From Corinectria fuckeliana (lineage: Eukaryota; Ascomycota; Sordariomycetes; Hypocreales; Nectriaceae): a stretch of DNA of 64,000 bases. Under the pieces are notes generated by a model, which worked only from the letters and a program-made list of their open reading frames with translations, was not told where the DNA came from and did no database searches. The stretch lies in NCBI GenBank assembly GCA_019137255.1, contig WPDH01000060.1:124001-188000 (forward strand). The letters run 5' to 3'. Every line of letters starts with the position of its first letter. The first letter of the stretch is position 1. A program made the translations under genes and the position numbers. This document shows, one piece after another, positions 40,607 through 53,104 of this stretch.

Positions 40607-43466
40607 TGTGGAGGTGGGGCAATTCGCCGAATTTCACGAGGTATTTCGATCGTAGAGCCGCAGTCGGGGCAGTTTCGAGGGTGGAAATTGGTCGTCTGGG
40701 TCGGCAGAAAATTATACTCGGAGATCTGACGGTATCTCGAGGTGTTCTTGGTTATGATGCCGTGTAGAGCCACGGATTTGCGTATTTCGTCTTGGTGTTG
40801 GCAAAATTCCTCGTGTGCAGTTCAGCGCAGTCAGTTGTGATGACTGTGACTCTTACACTAAGCCTGATATGGTAAGATAAGACGATAAGCAGTATTGCCC
40901 CTCCTCGGATTAAGCTCGGCACTCTACTGTATTCGCACTTGCCATAATGAGGTCTCAGTCAAGCTTAACTGAGGTGCCGACTCCGACAAAGAGCTCAACC
41001 CAGATCAATACTTTGCCCTACCAAGGCCCCTCACCATTAATTCATCAATGCTCGAAAATTCATCCATCAGTTGATGATATCGACTATGTTGATGGAGATG
41101 CCATGTGACAGCCCTAGCCTGGCCCGGGCAGTTTTACCTTGCCATGCTGCCTCGTACAGCTCCGCATCCTGCTGTCTAATAGCTGCCCATCAATCTCGAC
41201 TACGATATGGCCGAGGGAGCATGAGGATCACCTTCTGGGGTCAACTGGGCCTTGTGCTGCAAGCACTACAACAAACCACAATGTACAATATGCCAACACT
41301 CCAACAATTCGCGCTAGAACAACGTACGACCGCGATAGACACCCCAGGCAAGTTGCTAAAGCTTGGGTAACCTTGGTTCAGAGCTTCTACCAGTTCTGGG
41401 AACAACCGAGCAATGATAAGAGCGTGGTCGATCCAGAAGTTTCACATGGCGCAGCTCGACCACGGTCATGAGCGTCAAAATATTGGCTGATGACTCCAAT
41501 TGCGCCCAATGGCCCCCATGTGCCGAGGAAACACCAAAAGGATGGAAACCCGCCCGATGCATGCGACCCTTATCACAAAGTTATCCGCCAATATGCTGCA
41601 TTTTGGTCCGTGAGCTAATTTTAGCCCTTGACTTGGAGGAGGACAGACGGACATGGGACATGGGTGAGATTTGGGGTTGCAACGACCGTCGAGCAGCTTG
41701 CTGATCGCTGCTCCCTAGGTAGGCAGGTGAGGGGCATCCCTGGGCCGTCACCAACTTCGACAGGACGGGAACCAGCAAGGAGCTCACTGTCGCATTCGTG
41801 TGCAGCTGTACGATGTGGCCTCGCAGGAGGCTGTACCCACAGAGTGTTCCCGGACGCCGAAACACCTGATGAAGACTTTCGGGATTGGCAGCAGTCCAAG
41901 CATTCGGATATGTAACGACGATGCTGTCAGCAATTGGTGCTAGTTACACGGTTGTGAAAGGCACTTTCAATAATCAGTTAACACAGCGGAAAGGCTTGAA
42001 GCCCGAATCGCAGGAAAATCGCTTCTACGGCCAATGCGGGAGAGCCGGAGAGCCACGCCCGTCGAGCCCGGAAGGAGGAGTCGCCAAGTCAGACAGTCAG
42101 ACAGTCAAGCAGTGAGCGCAAGCGCAAGCACGGTACATCCATGGATCACATCGTTGTTGGTGCGTAGTCGGTGCGTGTGCGTCGACCGCGGGTGGACTTG
42201 TGGGCCTCCGAACGAGTTGAAGGTGGACCGCTGTGTGGGAAGTCTGCGAATCCGGGCGTCGTTGTTACCGCCAACATCTGCAGGTGGCTGGACGGCCATC
42301 ACGGGCCCGGGGAATCTGATTGGTGGTGTTGAGGTGAAGACAAAGGCGCTTGCATCACATGGGCCTATCAAGGCGGCAGATCGCTCGCTGGGGTCGACCG
42401 GGGGGTTGGTGAGCGGCTCCCGAAACCATCCAACCACACGGCGAGGACGCCTCTTCTCCGCCATCCACGCTCCCCAACGTTAGCCGCGGACCTCCAATCA
42501 TGCCTCCAAACCTCCAACCACGACCGGGCCAGGGATGTATCGACGGGGGCTCGTTGCCAAATAAGGTGCTGCCGGGGATTCCAGCGGCTGCGAGTGCAGC
42601 ATGCGTGCGCAGGACCGCTGCTCGCTCTGTTGCTCTGTTGCTCTGCTGTTCTTGTTCTGCTTTCGCTCATGCCAGTCTGACCCTTGCCAGACCCTAGCTT
42701 GCCCTGCTGTTTCTATCCTCTCGTCTTGCGGTGTCGACCACACAAAACGTCGAGTTTTCCGCCTTGTCACAAGAGACTCCTCTTTGCTGTTTGCAAACCT
42801 TCCGTGATATTCCTGTTCTTGACATCTTTCCGGTGCTCTCAGTGTCATATACTCTGCCCTCTCGATATCGATCAAGTTCCACGGCTTCGTCCAACAACCC
42901 AGTCTGTTCCACCAACAGCTCTAGCTGCATCTACCGGTATCGAGTGAGAGAGAACGTGGGATATTGTAAGACTGTCTGCAGCCGCCAGGTCAACGCCTGC
43001 TCCCGTCGCCACCTCCCGTCACCTTTCGACAAACGTGGGCGTCTAGCTCAAGCCCGAATCACTTAGCCGGCGTCTCGGTCCTGCCTATCAGAGCTCTTGA
43101 TCTCCATTCCCCCTCCACCATGTAAGGCCATCCCAAGATGCTATTTGCGGCCCCCCTCCCTCCCCGAGTCCCTATCCCGTCGCCGGCGTCTACTGTCGTC
43201 GAATGAGCTTGCCCCATCCTTCCAACGCTGCTAGCCTCAAAACTCCCATCCTCCCACATCTGTCCGCCCCTTTGGTCCTCTCTCTTGCTCCTCGATAGCT
43301 GGTCTCTCTCCGTTTGCTTTCGATTGCTTCTATTTCGTTATGAGAATGTGCTTTGGACTGTGTTGAAGTACAAGCTCCATCATCATCTACATCAACCCTT
43401 ACCATTGCCGTTACCATCCTCACAACTTGCTCTGCTATTTCTATTCTCACTCAACAAAGATAAAGC
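40607..43466. other. Long divergent intergenic region, eIF2-gamma / membrane-protein gene
   Basis: 2.86 kb with only small frames lacking protein-like character. 40607-40870 is probably eIF2-gamma leader and promoter. 42600-43466 is C/T-rich and probably holds the long leader of the downstream gene. A CCTAGGTAGGC motif is at 41714-41724. Nothing else recognised. Confidence 0.5.
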
Positions 43467-45094
43467 ATGGCTGGACAAGGTCCGTCGCTACCGACGCTAA
43501 CATCACAATCCAATGAGCCTCAAGCTGACATGCATCTCTCCAGATGAGAAGAGGCGGCCTGCCGCTCTGAATCTTACGCCGGTCCGAACTGGTTCTTCCG
43601 GATCTTCTTCCTCGGAAGACTCCCTTAAGCCTCGCACTCCCCGCTTCGCCGAGGCCACTTCAGTACACTCTCCCGTCGACGCACGATCGCCTTTCGCCGA
43701 CCCCCAAAAGAACCAGTTTGCCCAGGTTCGACCTGGCGACGTCGGCTTTGGCTACATCGGAAACCGAGAGTCCGTTGCTGTCCCAATGACTCCCAAGACT
43801 CCGCTGAGGAGCGCCATGAGGGTGCCCGGGACGCCCGCGAGGCAGTTCAACAACCCTATGAGCCCGACCTTCATGCAGGAGGACGTTCTCGAGAAGCGAG
43901 AGCTGTCGACTGAGAAGGAACAGGCCCGCGATGTGGTACGTGTTTTGCCATTCACGCCCACTGGGACATCTCACTCACATGCGAACAGAAAATCAAGGCT
44001 CGCGTTCGGATGGCCAAGTTCGCTCTCCGCGGTGTCAACTTCAGCTGCTCCTTGATCATCGTTTCCATGCTTTCATCAACTTTTGCCGTCTTCAATGCCA
44101 CCCGCACTCTTCCTACCCAAAGCCGCATGCCTTCTTGGGCTAGCGGTACCAATGCCTGGCCCCAGAAACTCGTCCTCTCCATGGCTTGCCTGTCACTCCT
44201 TGCTTGCATCCTTGTCTTCGCTGCGTACTTCCGAGGCGGTCACAAACGCGCTGAGAAGGTCGGAACGTATTACACCCTGTTCGCTATCGGCTGGGTAAGT
44301 TGCTCTCCCTGAGTCTCAGCTTCGGTGTGCGGATTCTAACCTCGTCGCAGTTCATGGTCAGTTTAGTTCTCTGGGTCATCACAGCTGTTCTATTTCAACA
44401 CTCCAAAAACACCTCGAACAACAAAGACATGTGGGGATGGTCCTGCCTGTCTAACACTCGAAGCCAAGTCTTTAGCGACAAGGTGGACTATGCGCTCATC
44501 TGTCGTCTTCAGAACTGGGCCATGATCTGCATCATCATCGAGGTCGTCATCGAGGTCCTCTGCATCATTCTTTACAGCATCGTCTTCTACCGCTACTACA
44601 CCAAGCGACGCCTCTTCAAGTCGATGGACATGCGAGACCGCGCTCGCTCCGATCTCTACCTCGCCCAGCTTCGCAACCAGACGGCTCCCAACACCCCTGG
44701 CTTTGGTCCCAAGTCTCCCGCCCTGAGCCAATTCGCCATGTCCCCTCGCCACCCTCCCGCCGCCTACCGAAACCTCGCCGACATTGAAGAGAGCCCCTTT
44801 ACTCCCTCGACCCAGTTCGTGGAGCCTCAGTCGCAGTTCGGCGGCAAGGTCGACACAGGCTTCAAGCTCCAGGCTCCTCCCACCAAGGCCCCCGCCGCCA
44901 CTCCCAAGACGGAGCAGTCCGGCTTCAGCTTCGCCAGCGTTGCGCCTCCTCCTCCCGCAGCCCACTTCCAGGACCAGCGTCACCAAAGTCATCAAGCACC
45001 CGTTGCCGCTGACGAGCCCACGTACGATGCCGTCCCTATCCCTGGCGCTTACAGCGGCCAGGCCACCCAGAACACGTTCGGGCAGGCCCACTAG
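43467..45094 (+). CDS. Four-transmembrane protein (MARVEL-like), function unknown
   Basis: Four exons, 43467-43479 (13 nt), 43544-43935, 43989-44294 and 44351-45094, give 484 residues. The cytosolic N-terminus (about 145 residues) is Ser/Thr/Pro-rich with many Thr-Pro sites. Four hydrophobic segments follow: Cys-Ser-Leu-Ile-Ile-Val-Ser-Met-Leu; Val-Leu-Ser-Met-Ala-Cys-Leu; Phe-Met-Val-Ser-Leu-Val-Leu-Trp-Val-Ile; Ile-Cys-Ile-Ile-Ile-Glu-Val-Val-Ile-Glu-Val-Leu. The long Pro/Gln/Ala-rich tail is cytosolic. Between TM3 and TM4 is an extracytosolic Cys-containing loop. Topology fits MARVEL-type fungal proteins of the plasma membrane or vacuole. The tiny first exon encodes Met-Ala-Gly-Gln; an alternative start at 43513 lies in the intron and is less likely. 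Confidence 0.75.
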
Positions 45095-46100
45095 ATCGTG
45101 TGTGGAAGTAAGGATGACTTGCGTTTTGCCTTTTGCAAGCTTCAGCCAACACAAGCCGACGGCTTTCATGACATACTCTGCGGGGCGGTGATACCACATA
45201 GGCGTTTTATTTGGGCGGCAAGAACTGCCCTCTCCGTGCTTTCTTTACGCGGGACGGGATACAGACCGTATATACCTTTTTTTTTTTCTCTTAATTTTCG
45301 GGTGATCTCTGTACATTTTCTGTACCGACCAAAAGATGTCGTGAGTTGGAGAGACGATGGATCTCTTATCACGATGGACGCCGACCATTTCTTTTGTCTG
45401 AAACGCATTCCTGGGATAAGGTTATATAGGAAATACAGACATGGCATTGAACGAAATTGATTATACTTTGAGCCCTTGTAATACTACGTATCACCTACGC
45501 GAGGATTGCCAAGTGTTTGAATCAAGCTCACCCTCGCGCGTTAGTCAAAAACTCTAGCGGAACCGACTATTGCACAATGCCTCCCCCTAATACAACAAGC
45601 TTCATCACAGGTAAGGTAAAAACCCGCCCAAGCCATGCATAGACATTAAAAAGGTAAACAGCTTCTCTTATTGGTGAGCGAGAAGGTTGTATTTGGTTCA
45701 TTTCCAAAGTTAGGAGTACGTCACAAGGAACCGTGCTAGCCAGGGCAAGATAGGAGCAAAATCGTAAAGGAAATAATCATCATGAAAACGACACCTAAAT
45801 ACAACAAGGACAAAAGCAGGGTGAAAAACCATTGCATTACTTTTGGTAGCCCACCACACCTCCAGGTATTAGGTGCATAGGACTCCCGAGCCTCTGTCAT
45901 GCAGCCAGTTCGGACCTCCTCCCCTTGACCCTCCGGACCGACGGCAGCGCCGTCCCAGATGGCACTCTAGAAACGAGATCTATCAACTACCTCGAAATAT
46001 CCGCGGACACTCCCAAGGATGCCAGACAACCCCGCAGATTCAGTTTGCAGCAGGGTAGTCTAGGGTAACGGTTCTGGAAGACGAAGTTTTTATTTTATTC
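45095..46100. other. Spacer between convergent membrane-protein gene and eIF4A
   Basis: 1 kb with both 3' untranslated regions. No gene or structure seen beyond short T- and A-runs. Confidence 0.5.
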
Positions 46101-46296
46101 TTAGATCAGGTCGGCAACGTTCATAGGCATTTCCTCAATCTGTGTGCTGTAGAACTGCTCAATCTCACGCATCATTCGGACATCGTCGGCGGTGACGAAG
46201 TTGATGGCGACACCCTTTCGGCCAAAACGACCACCACGACCGATTCGGTGGATGTAGTTCTCGCGGTTGGCGGGAAGGTCGTAGTTGATGACCAGG

Positions 46297-46327
<31 letters not shown>

Positions 46328-46350
46328 GGAGATCGGTGGCGATCAAGACA

Positions 46351-46382
<32 letters not shown>

Positions 46383-47763
46383 CAGGTCACGCTGAGTCTG
46401 GTCCATGTCACCGTGCATGGCCGAGACAGTGAAGTCACGGGCGGTGAGCTTGTCGGTGAGCCAGTCGACCTTGCGGCGGGTGTTGCAGAAGATGACGGCC
46501 TGGGTGATGGTAACAGTCTCGTACAAGTCGGAGAGGGTGTCGAGCTTCCACTCCTCCTTCTCAACGGCAATGTAGAACTGCTTGATACCCTCCAGGGTAA
46601 GCTCGTCCTTCTTCACCAGGATACGGACGGGGTCGCGCATGAACTTGGTGGTGACCTCAAGGACGTCCTGGGGCATGGTGGCCGAGAGAAGAACCACCTG
46701 AGTGCTCTGGGGGAGGAGCTGGAAGATGTCGTAGATCTGCTCGGTGAAACCGCGCTAAAGGGGAAAACTGTTAGCAACGAAGTCCGAGTGGCAAAAGGTG
46801 AAATGTTATTTTCTTACAGAGAGCATCTCGTCGGCTTCGTCGAGGACGAACATCTTCATAGCGTCGGTCTTGAGGAAGCGGCGTTGGATCATGTCCTGAA
46901 CACGGCCAGGAGTTCCGACAACGACCTGGGGGCCGTCCTGGAGGGCCTTCATGTCATCGCGGACACTGGTCCCACCAATGCAGGCGTGGCACTCAATGTT
47001 CATGAAGTCGCCAATAGCGACAACAACCTTCTGAATCTGCTGAGCCAGCTCGCGAGTGGGGGCGAGGATCAGAGCCTGACACTGCTTGACGTTGGTGTCG
47101 ATCTTCTGGAGAACGGAAATGGAGAAGGTGGCGGTCTTTCCAGTACCGGACTGGGCCTGAGCGATGACATCGTGGCCCTTGATGACGGGCATAATCGCAC
47201 GCTGCTGGATAGCAGAGGGACGCTCGAAGCCATAGGCGTAGACTGCGTGGGGAGTGAGCGGCGTGCGGGAATAGGGAATGGTGGGGATATGGGCGAAGCA
47301 CTTACCACCTCGGAGAAGCTCAGCCTTGAGGTTCATGTCATCGAAAGAGTCGACCGTCTCGTCATAGTTTGACTCGATCTGTCCTGTAGAGCAACCATGT
47401 CAGTGGCGGAACCAGGATAGAGATTATGATGATAGTGGTAGGTAATGTTATGTTGTTGTGTTGTGGTGTGTGGCGTCGAGGCGCAGAGAGCGAGCGTTGG
47501 GCCGTGGTGGGATGCGGCGGTCGCGGCCCACCATGCGGAAAAGCGCGCCGGCAGGGCATTATGGCAGCGCACGACAGCGCACTACAGCGCACCACAAGTC
47601 GAACCCCACGGAGGGGCGGCGAGCGGGCGGGCGGCGAGCGTCGAGCGGGCATGGCTCCCAACGTCGTCCAGGGCGCGCAGACGGGACAGGATCGCGCGGG
47701 GCAAGGCGGGAAAGGACAGGACTCACCCTCGGGGACGTCTTCGAGTCCCTTTTCGGTAGCCAT
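46101..47763 (-). CDS. TIF1: ATP-dependent RNA helicase eIF4A
   Basis: Four exons: 47763-47727, 47383-47306, 47242-46818, 46754-46101. Total 397 residues, exactly the usual eIF4A length. The compact DEAD-box core has Q motif (Pro-Ser-Ala-Ile-Gln-Gln-Arg), Ala-Gln-Ser-Gly-Thr-Gly-Lys-Thr, PTREL, GTPGR, DEAD, SAT (Leu-Leu-Ser-Ala-Thr-Met-Pro) and His-Arg-Ile-Gly-Arg-Gly-Gly-Arg. The last motif, with Gly instead of Thr, is typical of eIF4A, and the end is Asn-Val-Ala-Asp-Leu-Ile. It unwinds mRNA leaders as part of eIF4F. Intron 1 (47726-47384) is 343 bp, long for this genome; the other two are 63 bp each. Confidence 0.96.
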
Positions 47764-49039
47764 ATTCGCGAAGTGAGGCGGGGGAATCTAGATCAAGCAC
47801 AGCTCAATCTAGAAGTCGATAAAGCGCGGGGTGGCGGTTGAAAGAAGGAAGGCAGGCTTCAGTGTCGAAGACTGCGCTGGACGTGAAAAGAAGCTGAGGC
47901 TGGGGGGGGTATTCGACTAGATCTAAACGCTCTCACAGGAAGGAGAGACGACGGGATCTAGGAAGGAGATGGATATCGGTTTGGTGTTTTTGATGCAGGA
48001 TGGGAGAAGAGGAAAAAAAAGACGATGAGGGGTGGCGTGGAGGCAGTATTTTTTTTTCTTTGCTGCCCGCCTGCTTACTTCAAAAGCACGCAGCCAATCA
48101 TTGGGGCTGGGGCTAGTTGGTGGGCGGCTGGTGGGCGAGGAGTGGGGCTGATGATTAGGGTACCTTGATTTCCAGGGCGCCCTCGACAGGCTCGACTCCT
48201 TGGCTTTGATTCCCCCCCGCTCCTTGTTCGGTACCACGCATGCCACTGCCCCGCCTATGACGAGATAGGTACCTTGCCTATCGCTGCAGGTTTTTCTTCT
48301 TCTTCCTTTCCTTTCTTCTTGAGTTCTTTTGGTTTTTTTTTAGTGAGCGTTGAGGGGATGGTTTTTTCTCCTCCGCCCGGGGCATTCTGCCCTTCGTCAT
48401 TGCCCCTCTACGACCACCGCCTTCGCCGAGAATGTGCCCCACCACCACCAGGGTTTTTATTTTATTTCTTGCGCTCCATTGTGTGTACGAGTGTGTGCGT
48501 AGGTGCCTAGATAATGAATGACTCGGATGACGAGATGACTGGATGCGTGGCTGAGTGAGTAAACTCGACTCATCCAGATCCCAATTATCTATCTACTAAC
48601 TAGACCTTTTACCAATACTTTCCACAGCCAACTCGTCAAATCTGAGCAATAACCGCTCATCAGATTAGTGCGTCCATCACTCGTCGGCTGTGATTCACCA
48701 ACTCCCTGTCATGTCATGCGGTTTTGATAATTTGCACTGCACTCATTCTCACGCGATTTAACTCTGGGCTTTCTTCGCCGCTTCGTTCGCCCTGCGCTAC
48801 GGTACGCCCTGGTGTCCGTTCCACTGGAGCCATCATCGTACGGTCCAATCTCTCTCAGTTTTCGTTCTACTACGAGTAGTACTTTTCTTTTGTAGGCACT
48901 TCGTATACAGCAGGCCTGGGCATATCCCATAAGTTGGCCTCTGTTTTGCTAGCTATTGTGTGACAACCTCGTGACCTTTTTCTCTCTCTTTTTTCCCCCT
49001 TCACTCTCAGTTCCTGCAACTACAACCCACAACACCGCA
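47764..49039. other. Divergent promoter region eIF4A / F-box-JmjC gene
   Basis: 1.28 kb. Contains paired inverted CCAAT boxes (48094-48104), an ATAGGTACCTT motif at 48265-48275 and a C/T-rich leader before 49040. No gene seen. Confidence 0.55.
48094..48104. promoter_or_regulatory. Back-to-back CCAAT boxes (CCAATCATTGG)
   Basis: CCAAT and its inverse share a single central base, about 330 bp upstream of the eIF4A ATG. HAP-complex (CBC) sites in fungi read CCAAT; a palindromic pair is a plausible activator site. Sequence observation only. Confidence 0.4.
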
Positions 49040-50681
49040 ATGCCGTCTGCCGTGGCGCCAGATGACTGCCCTCTCCACCACACTTCGCTTTGTAACAGGA
49101 CAACTGGCTTTCCTGAGCTGACGGCTGACTCGATCCCTCTGCACCCTTTGGGACTCAAGCCTCTAGGCAACCAATACTTCTTCAATGGCCAGAACGCTCG
49201 CACGTCTATCGGGGTTTGGAGCTTGCTGCCCGACGAGGCCATAATGCTTATCCTAGAACAATTTGATACCCCTGGACTCTTCAACTTGGGCCACACCTGC
49301 AAGCTTCTCTATGCGTTTTGCCACTCGGACGAATTATGGAAGCCTCTGTTTCTCCGGTAAGCTTACATCTACGTCTTTTCGTGCCTCGTGCTCATCCTTC
49401 AACTTAAAACGGGTTGAGTTGGTTACTTGAAATTCCGAGGCATCCATTCCACTGCTCTGGACGGAAACTAATCTGAGGCTACTTAGACTACTTAGGTCGC
49501 CTCCCAAGGATGGCAGGTCGATTCGCTGGCAAGGATCTTGGAGGTCAACCGTGCTTGGACTGCCCGCTCTGGACGAACAAGGGTCCCTGATTGACTGCAG
49601 CAACGTCTTCTCCGACGTCCTCCATCGACCCTTTGCCTGTAGCCATGTGGTTTTGTCACATTTTGCCTCCAACATCCCCAAACCAAATCGCATTGGGCGG
49701 TTTGAAAATTTGACATACGAGCAGTATGCCGAGAAATGGACTGAGCAGCCCTTTGTCCTCACCAAGTGCATCCAGGACTGGCCCGTTTGCTCCGAGTGGT
49801 CCATCGAGTCACTCCTTGGCAAGTATGCCAATGTTGAGTTCCGAGCCGAGGCCGTGGACTGGCCACTTGCGACGTATTGCAGCTACATGCGGAACAGCAG
49901 GGACGAGAGTCCTCTATATCTGTTTGATCGCAAGTTCGCCGAGAACATGGGCATCAGGGTGGGTCGCGAACCTGGCGCGGCGTACTGGAAACCAGACTGC
50001 TTTGGCCCGGACATGTTCGAGGTCCTCGGGAACGAGCGACCTGCCCACCGGTGGTTGATTATCGGACCCGAGCGAAGCGGCTCGACCTTCCACAAGGACC
50101 CCAATGCGACGAGTGCCTAGAACGCCGTGGTCCAGGGGTCCAAGTACTGGATCATGTTTCCGCCCACGGCCCAAGTTCCGGGTGTCTACGTGTCGCAGGA
50201 CGGCAGCGAGGTGACAAGCCCGCTGAGCATTGCCGAGTGGCTGCTCACGTTCCACGAGGAGGCGCGGCGGTTGCCAGAGTGTGTTGAGGGCATCTGCGAG
50301 GCGGGGGAGATTCTTCACGTCCCGAGTGGATGGTGGCATCTGGTGGTCAACCTTGAGAGCGGCATTGCGCTGACGCAAAATTTTGTTCCCCAGTCCCCGA
50401 ACCTGAATCTGGTGTCGGAAGTGTTATCGTTCCTGCGGGACAAGGCAGACCAGGTTAGTGGGTTTGATGACAGTGTCGAGGATCCCTTTGGGTTGTTCTC
50501 GGACAGGTTGAAGAGCAGCTATCCCGATGTCCTAGAGAAGGCAATGGACTTGGCCGATAGGAAGTCCGGGAGGAAGCGCAAGTGGGATGCTGCGGTTGGT
50601 GACGGAAAAGAGGAACAGCAAGGGGGAGGCGGCGGATTCAGCTTCGGGTTTGGAGGCGACGATGATGAAGAGATACCCTAG
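49040..50681 (+). pseudogene. F-box plus JmjC-domain protein with one in-frame TAG
   Basis: Exons 49040-49356 and 49496-50681 make a 501-codon frame with one premature TAG at codon 314 (50118-50120). Residues 57-104 look like an F-box (Leu-Leu-Pro-Asp-Glu-Ala-Ile...Leu-Trp-Lys-Pro-Leu). A JmjC cupin follows: His305-x-Asp307 and a second His at codon 387 (Pro-Ser-Gly-Trp-Trp-His) would bind Fe(II), next to Lys/Thr residues for 2-oxoglutarate. The arrangement resembles the JMJD6-like F-box/JmjC hydroxylases of fungi. The stop sits where Trp is expected (Ser-Ala-x-Asn-Ala-Val-Val), so TGG became TAG. All sequence after it remains in frame and conserved-looking, so this is a very recent null allele or a sequencing error. 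Truncation would remove the second iron-binding His. Confidence 0.85.
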
Positions 50682-52214
50682 AATTGTCTGCCTCGGCTGG
50701 AGGATGACGACGACAAGTAAACGATACTTAAGACTTATATACTCACATCAGATGGACAGCGTTCATGTTCAGCAACTATATCCGAGGAGTGTTCCTAGCA
50801 GGCTGCGCATGTCTACCGATGATTAGGCTCAACAAGCCCACTCTCATCTAAGAATAGATGAGATAACTTTACTCCACATCGCAGTTCTTGGGACTGGAGG
50901 TTCGCATTAATAAAGGGGCCTGGAGGTTAGAACGACAGGGATTTGGTCCCAGCAACGGGTGTTACTCCAGCTCCACCTATATCTGTCAGTACGAATTATT
51001 CGTACTTGTGCTGGAGTCTCACCGGCTGTTTAGTATTGAAGCCAGACCTAGGCCTAGTGGTGTTTGGTATTGAATTGAGAAGGGGTCAAAAAAGCGATCA
51101 TCTTTGCCCAACTACCCATGCTTAATGCCCGCTGTCAGTGGAAGTTTTGAAAGAACCACAGGCGTCACTGGAGCGTGCCAAGCCCACAGCTGATCCTGGC
51201 CGTCAATTAGACACTCATCCACCATGATATTGAAGGGTGGATGAGTGCTAGGTTACGTAGTAGGTGCAGACTGTCTCGGAGAGTCTCATGGATGGTACCC
51301 AAGATTGGCGGGAGCTGAGAAACACTAATCTAGTCCAGTCAATGATGTTCTGTATCATGTTCCGTCGTCTTGTCTTCACATTTGCAGGGCGACTATCCAA
51401 TACCAGCGGGATACATCCACACCGACATGTATGTAGGTCCCAGCTCTCGTAGCTCTCCCATGGATCAGACGGGGTGGAATGCTTGGGGACATGAAGCTCC
51501 TGAAGCTGCCGAGCACCCACCCCCTTCCCCCTATATCTACAGGGCGTTTCGGCCACTGGAAAAAACGCCGGCTACGACCCTCGCCGCGATCCTCCATGTG
51601 GCATAACATCGCTGTTCGGCTGAAGCTGAAGCTGTAACAAGTGCCTCCGTGCCTACTCATAAGTAGGACGTAAGGTCCTATCGACTACCAGCTAGCCCGG
51701 CCCCAGTAGCCAGTACGTGCCATGTGGGCGGGTGGCCTGTGGAAGCTTGGCCTGTAACCTTCAAGTTCCCATGAAGTGCTGGGAGGTACATGGTACATGT
51801 TCCGTCTTTCACTCTTACTGGACCACTCGCTGGGACCAACTCGCTGCGGCGGCGGTACTCTCCTCCAGTCATATGGAAACCTGGCCTCTCTCATCTGGGC
51901 ATCGTCCAGCACCATTGCCATCACCGGCTGAGGTGCGACATCCTAACTGGCAGTTATCTACGTACCTGGGCAATTTGTCAAAGGGCTCATCACCAACGGA
52001 ATTTGGCGGACGGCGACTGAGCTAGGTACCTAGGCAATTGATGAAAGGAGTCTCGCTAGTGTCGCCGACAATCTCTAGTCAATCCACAAAGTACCGTCTA
52101 CCTACTCTCCCAAGTAGGTAGGTAATTTAGTCCCGCCCGCCACTCCTTTTGGTTTTTTTTTTACCGAGTTCCGTTATATACCTAAGTACATAGGCCAATA
52201 TTGTACATACACTA

Positions 52215-52430
52215 TTTTCCTCCAAGATATAGACATACTAGCAATAACTCTTTATAAAACTGAGAGAACTCTTAGAGTATTTAAATAATAGTAACTTTAG
52301 CTTTAATAAATTATTATAAAATAAAAATCTAGACTTATATAAGTTATTTTTTCTCAGTATATAGTCTTACTAATATTATATAAAAGGAGCTAAAAATCCG
52401 ATTAAATATATTACACTTTTAATAGTGTAT
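52215..52430. repeat. Small AT-rich islet, probable RIP-degraded transposon fragment
   Basis: About 215 bp of TA-rich, CA/TG-poor sequence with vocabulary like the 892-10431 block (taaataatag, actttagcttta), flanked by ordinary DNA. Too degraded to classify. Confidence 0.5.
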
Positions 52431-53014
52431 GCATAAGATTAGGCAGTGTACGTGGTGTTTTTTCCCTACTAGGCAGAGAACGGAGCCAGGCGGAAGCCCG
52501 TCGTTTGGCCTTGCATCATCAGCCAGCCAGCAACACCTCTTCCTCACTTTCTCTCATCAACCCTCCGTTCTCCTTTTTTCCTCTGTGCGTGCGCTTCGCT
52601 TCTGCTCGTTGCGTTAATCTTATTTCTTCTTTCATTTCTTCCCTAGAACTTTTCTCTTCTTATTTTTATACATATCCACATCCGTAAGTGAGCTCCAGTC
52701 GGGTTTTGCTGTAACTCGCGCTCCGCCTCTCCACCTTTGCTTCTGGTCCCCTTCTTTCTCCGCCTCGCCGCCTCGCCGGTCACAGAAGCCCAGGCTGACC
52801 ATAGCTCGAGACAGCCTCTCCTCCCTTGCCTTCCATCACTTGTCCTTCTGCGTCGATCCGCGACATCCTGATATAGATCGATCCTTCCTCGGTGCATCCT
52901 TACCCGCCCGTCAGCTTCGCACCTCCTTCTTCTCTTCGTCGCGCCATCTCTCCCCCCATCTTCCGATCCTTAGAACCTTGCCCATCCAACCCGACTCAAC
53001 ACACCGCACTGCAG

Positions 53015-53043
53015 CGCAACGCAACGCAACGCAACGCAACGCA
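53015..53043. repeat. CGCAA pentamer microsatellite
   Basis: Five to six tandem CGCAA units in the presumed 5' leader, about 65 bp before the ATG at 53105. Confidence 0.8.
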
Positions 53044-53104
53044 TACCGATCTCCTCCACGTAATATATCGATCCCCCCTCGCCAGGGGCGCCCGCGTCCC
53101 CATC

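Larger units (their letters stand above)
50682..53104. other. Long intergenic region upstream of CCCH/Smr gene
   Basis: 2.4 kb without a recognisable gene. 51900-52200 has several TAGGTA/TACCTA motifs, including a perfect 12-bp palindrome at 52022-52033. 52215-52430 is an AT-rich islet (listed separately). 52480-53104 is a C/T-rich leader with a CGCAA pentamer repeat (about 53015-53043). Confidence 0.5.

Noticed and set aside
43513..44055. Alternative 180-codon start for the four-TM protein
   Set aside because: It begins inside an intron with good splice signals and reads through the next donor at 43936.
46248..47372. 374-codon plus-strand frame antisense to eIF4A
   Set aside because: It crosses two eIF4A introns and has no protein-like features; a shadow frame.
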